Source: Spirochaetota bacterium
GTDB taxonomy: Bacteria; Spirochaetota; JAHITG01
Direction of reading: 5' to 3'
Assembly: GCA_018817865.1 (NCBI GenBank)
Contig: JAHITG010000115.1
Coordinates: forward strand, 1 to 5,894
Length of the DNA: 5,894 nt
Below are positions 5,894 through 5,894 of the stretch, piece by piece (within the stretch, counting starts at the first letter, position 1; every line of letters begins with the position of its first letter). Position numbers and translations under genes: made by a program. The notes below the pieces were generated by a model. The model worked only from the letters and a program-made list of their open reading frames with translations, ran no database searches and was not told the origin of the DNA.

Positions 5894-5894
5894 A

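Overview
This 5.9-kb window is AT-rich bacterial DNA of ordinary chromosomal character. From left to right it holds a minus-strand DUF2723 membrane glycosyltransferase-like gene that runs off the left edge (875 to 1), a complete minus-strand UPF0182/COG1615 membrane protein gene (3701 to 1041), and then a divergent plus-strand block: initiator tRNA-fMet (3841-3912), elongator tRNA-Met (4029-4102), enolase eno (4138-5421) and an FtsB/DivIC-type septum-formation gene (5471-5893). The DUF2723 gene has no stop codon inside the window.

The 139-base gap at 3702-3840 is the divergent control region. On the plus strand it holds a good sigma-70-type promoter (TTGACT, 16 bases, TATAGT) directly before the initiator tRNA. 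On the minus strand a weaker promoter ends so close to the UPF0182 start that the mRNA could be nearly leaderless. No terminator is visible between the tRNAs and eno, so the two Met tRNAs, the glycolytic enzyme and the division protein may share read-through transcription. A strong GC-rich hairpin separates eno from the ftsB-like gene, but its plus-strand U-tract is poor.

Two intergenic stretches carry palindromic structure that no gene explains. One is a degraded inverted repeat of about 100 bases between the two minus-strand membrane genes (914-1014). The other is a 105-base nested inverted repeat that nearly fills the spacer between the two tRNAs (3917-4021). Both resemble dispersed non-coding repeats or MITE-like relics.

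The organism cannot be named from this window. The enolase, the eno-ftsB adjacency and the tRNAs are clearly bacterial. The eno-ftsB neighbourhood and the DUF2723 protein suggest a Gram-negative-type lineage, possibly uncultured; this is inference. Composition is uneven: the DUF2723 gene is much more AT-rich than eno. From position 1041 onward GATC is about threefold over-represented, because isoleucine is almost always ATC when the preceding codon ends in G. I see no defence system, CRISPR array, intact mobile element or other clearly new multi-gene system. The points most worth a second look are the two palindromic spacers, the GATC/codon-context bias, the unusual initiator tRNA and the extra membrane segment on the FtsB-like protein.
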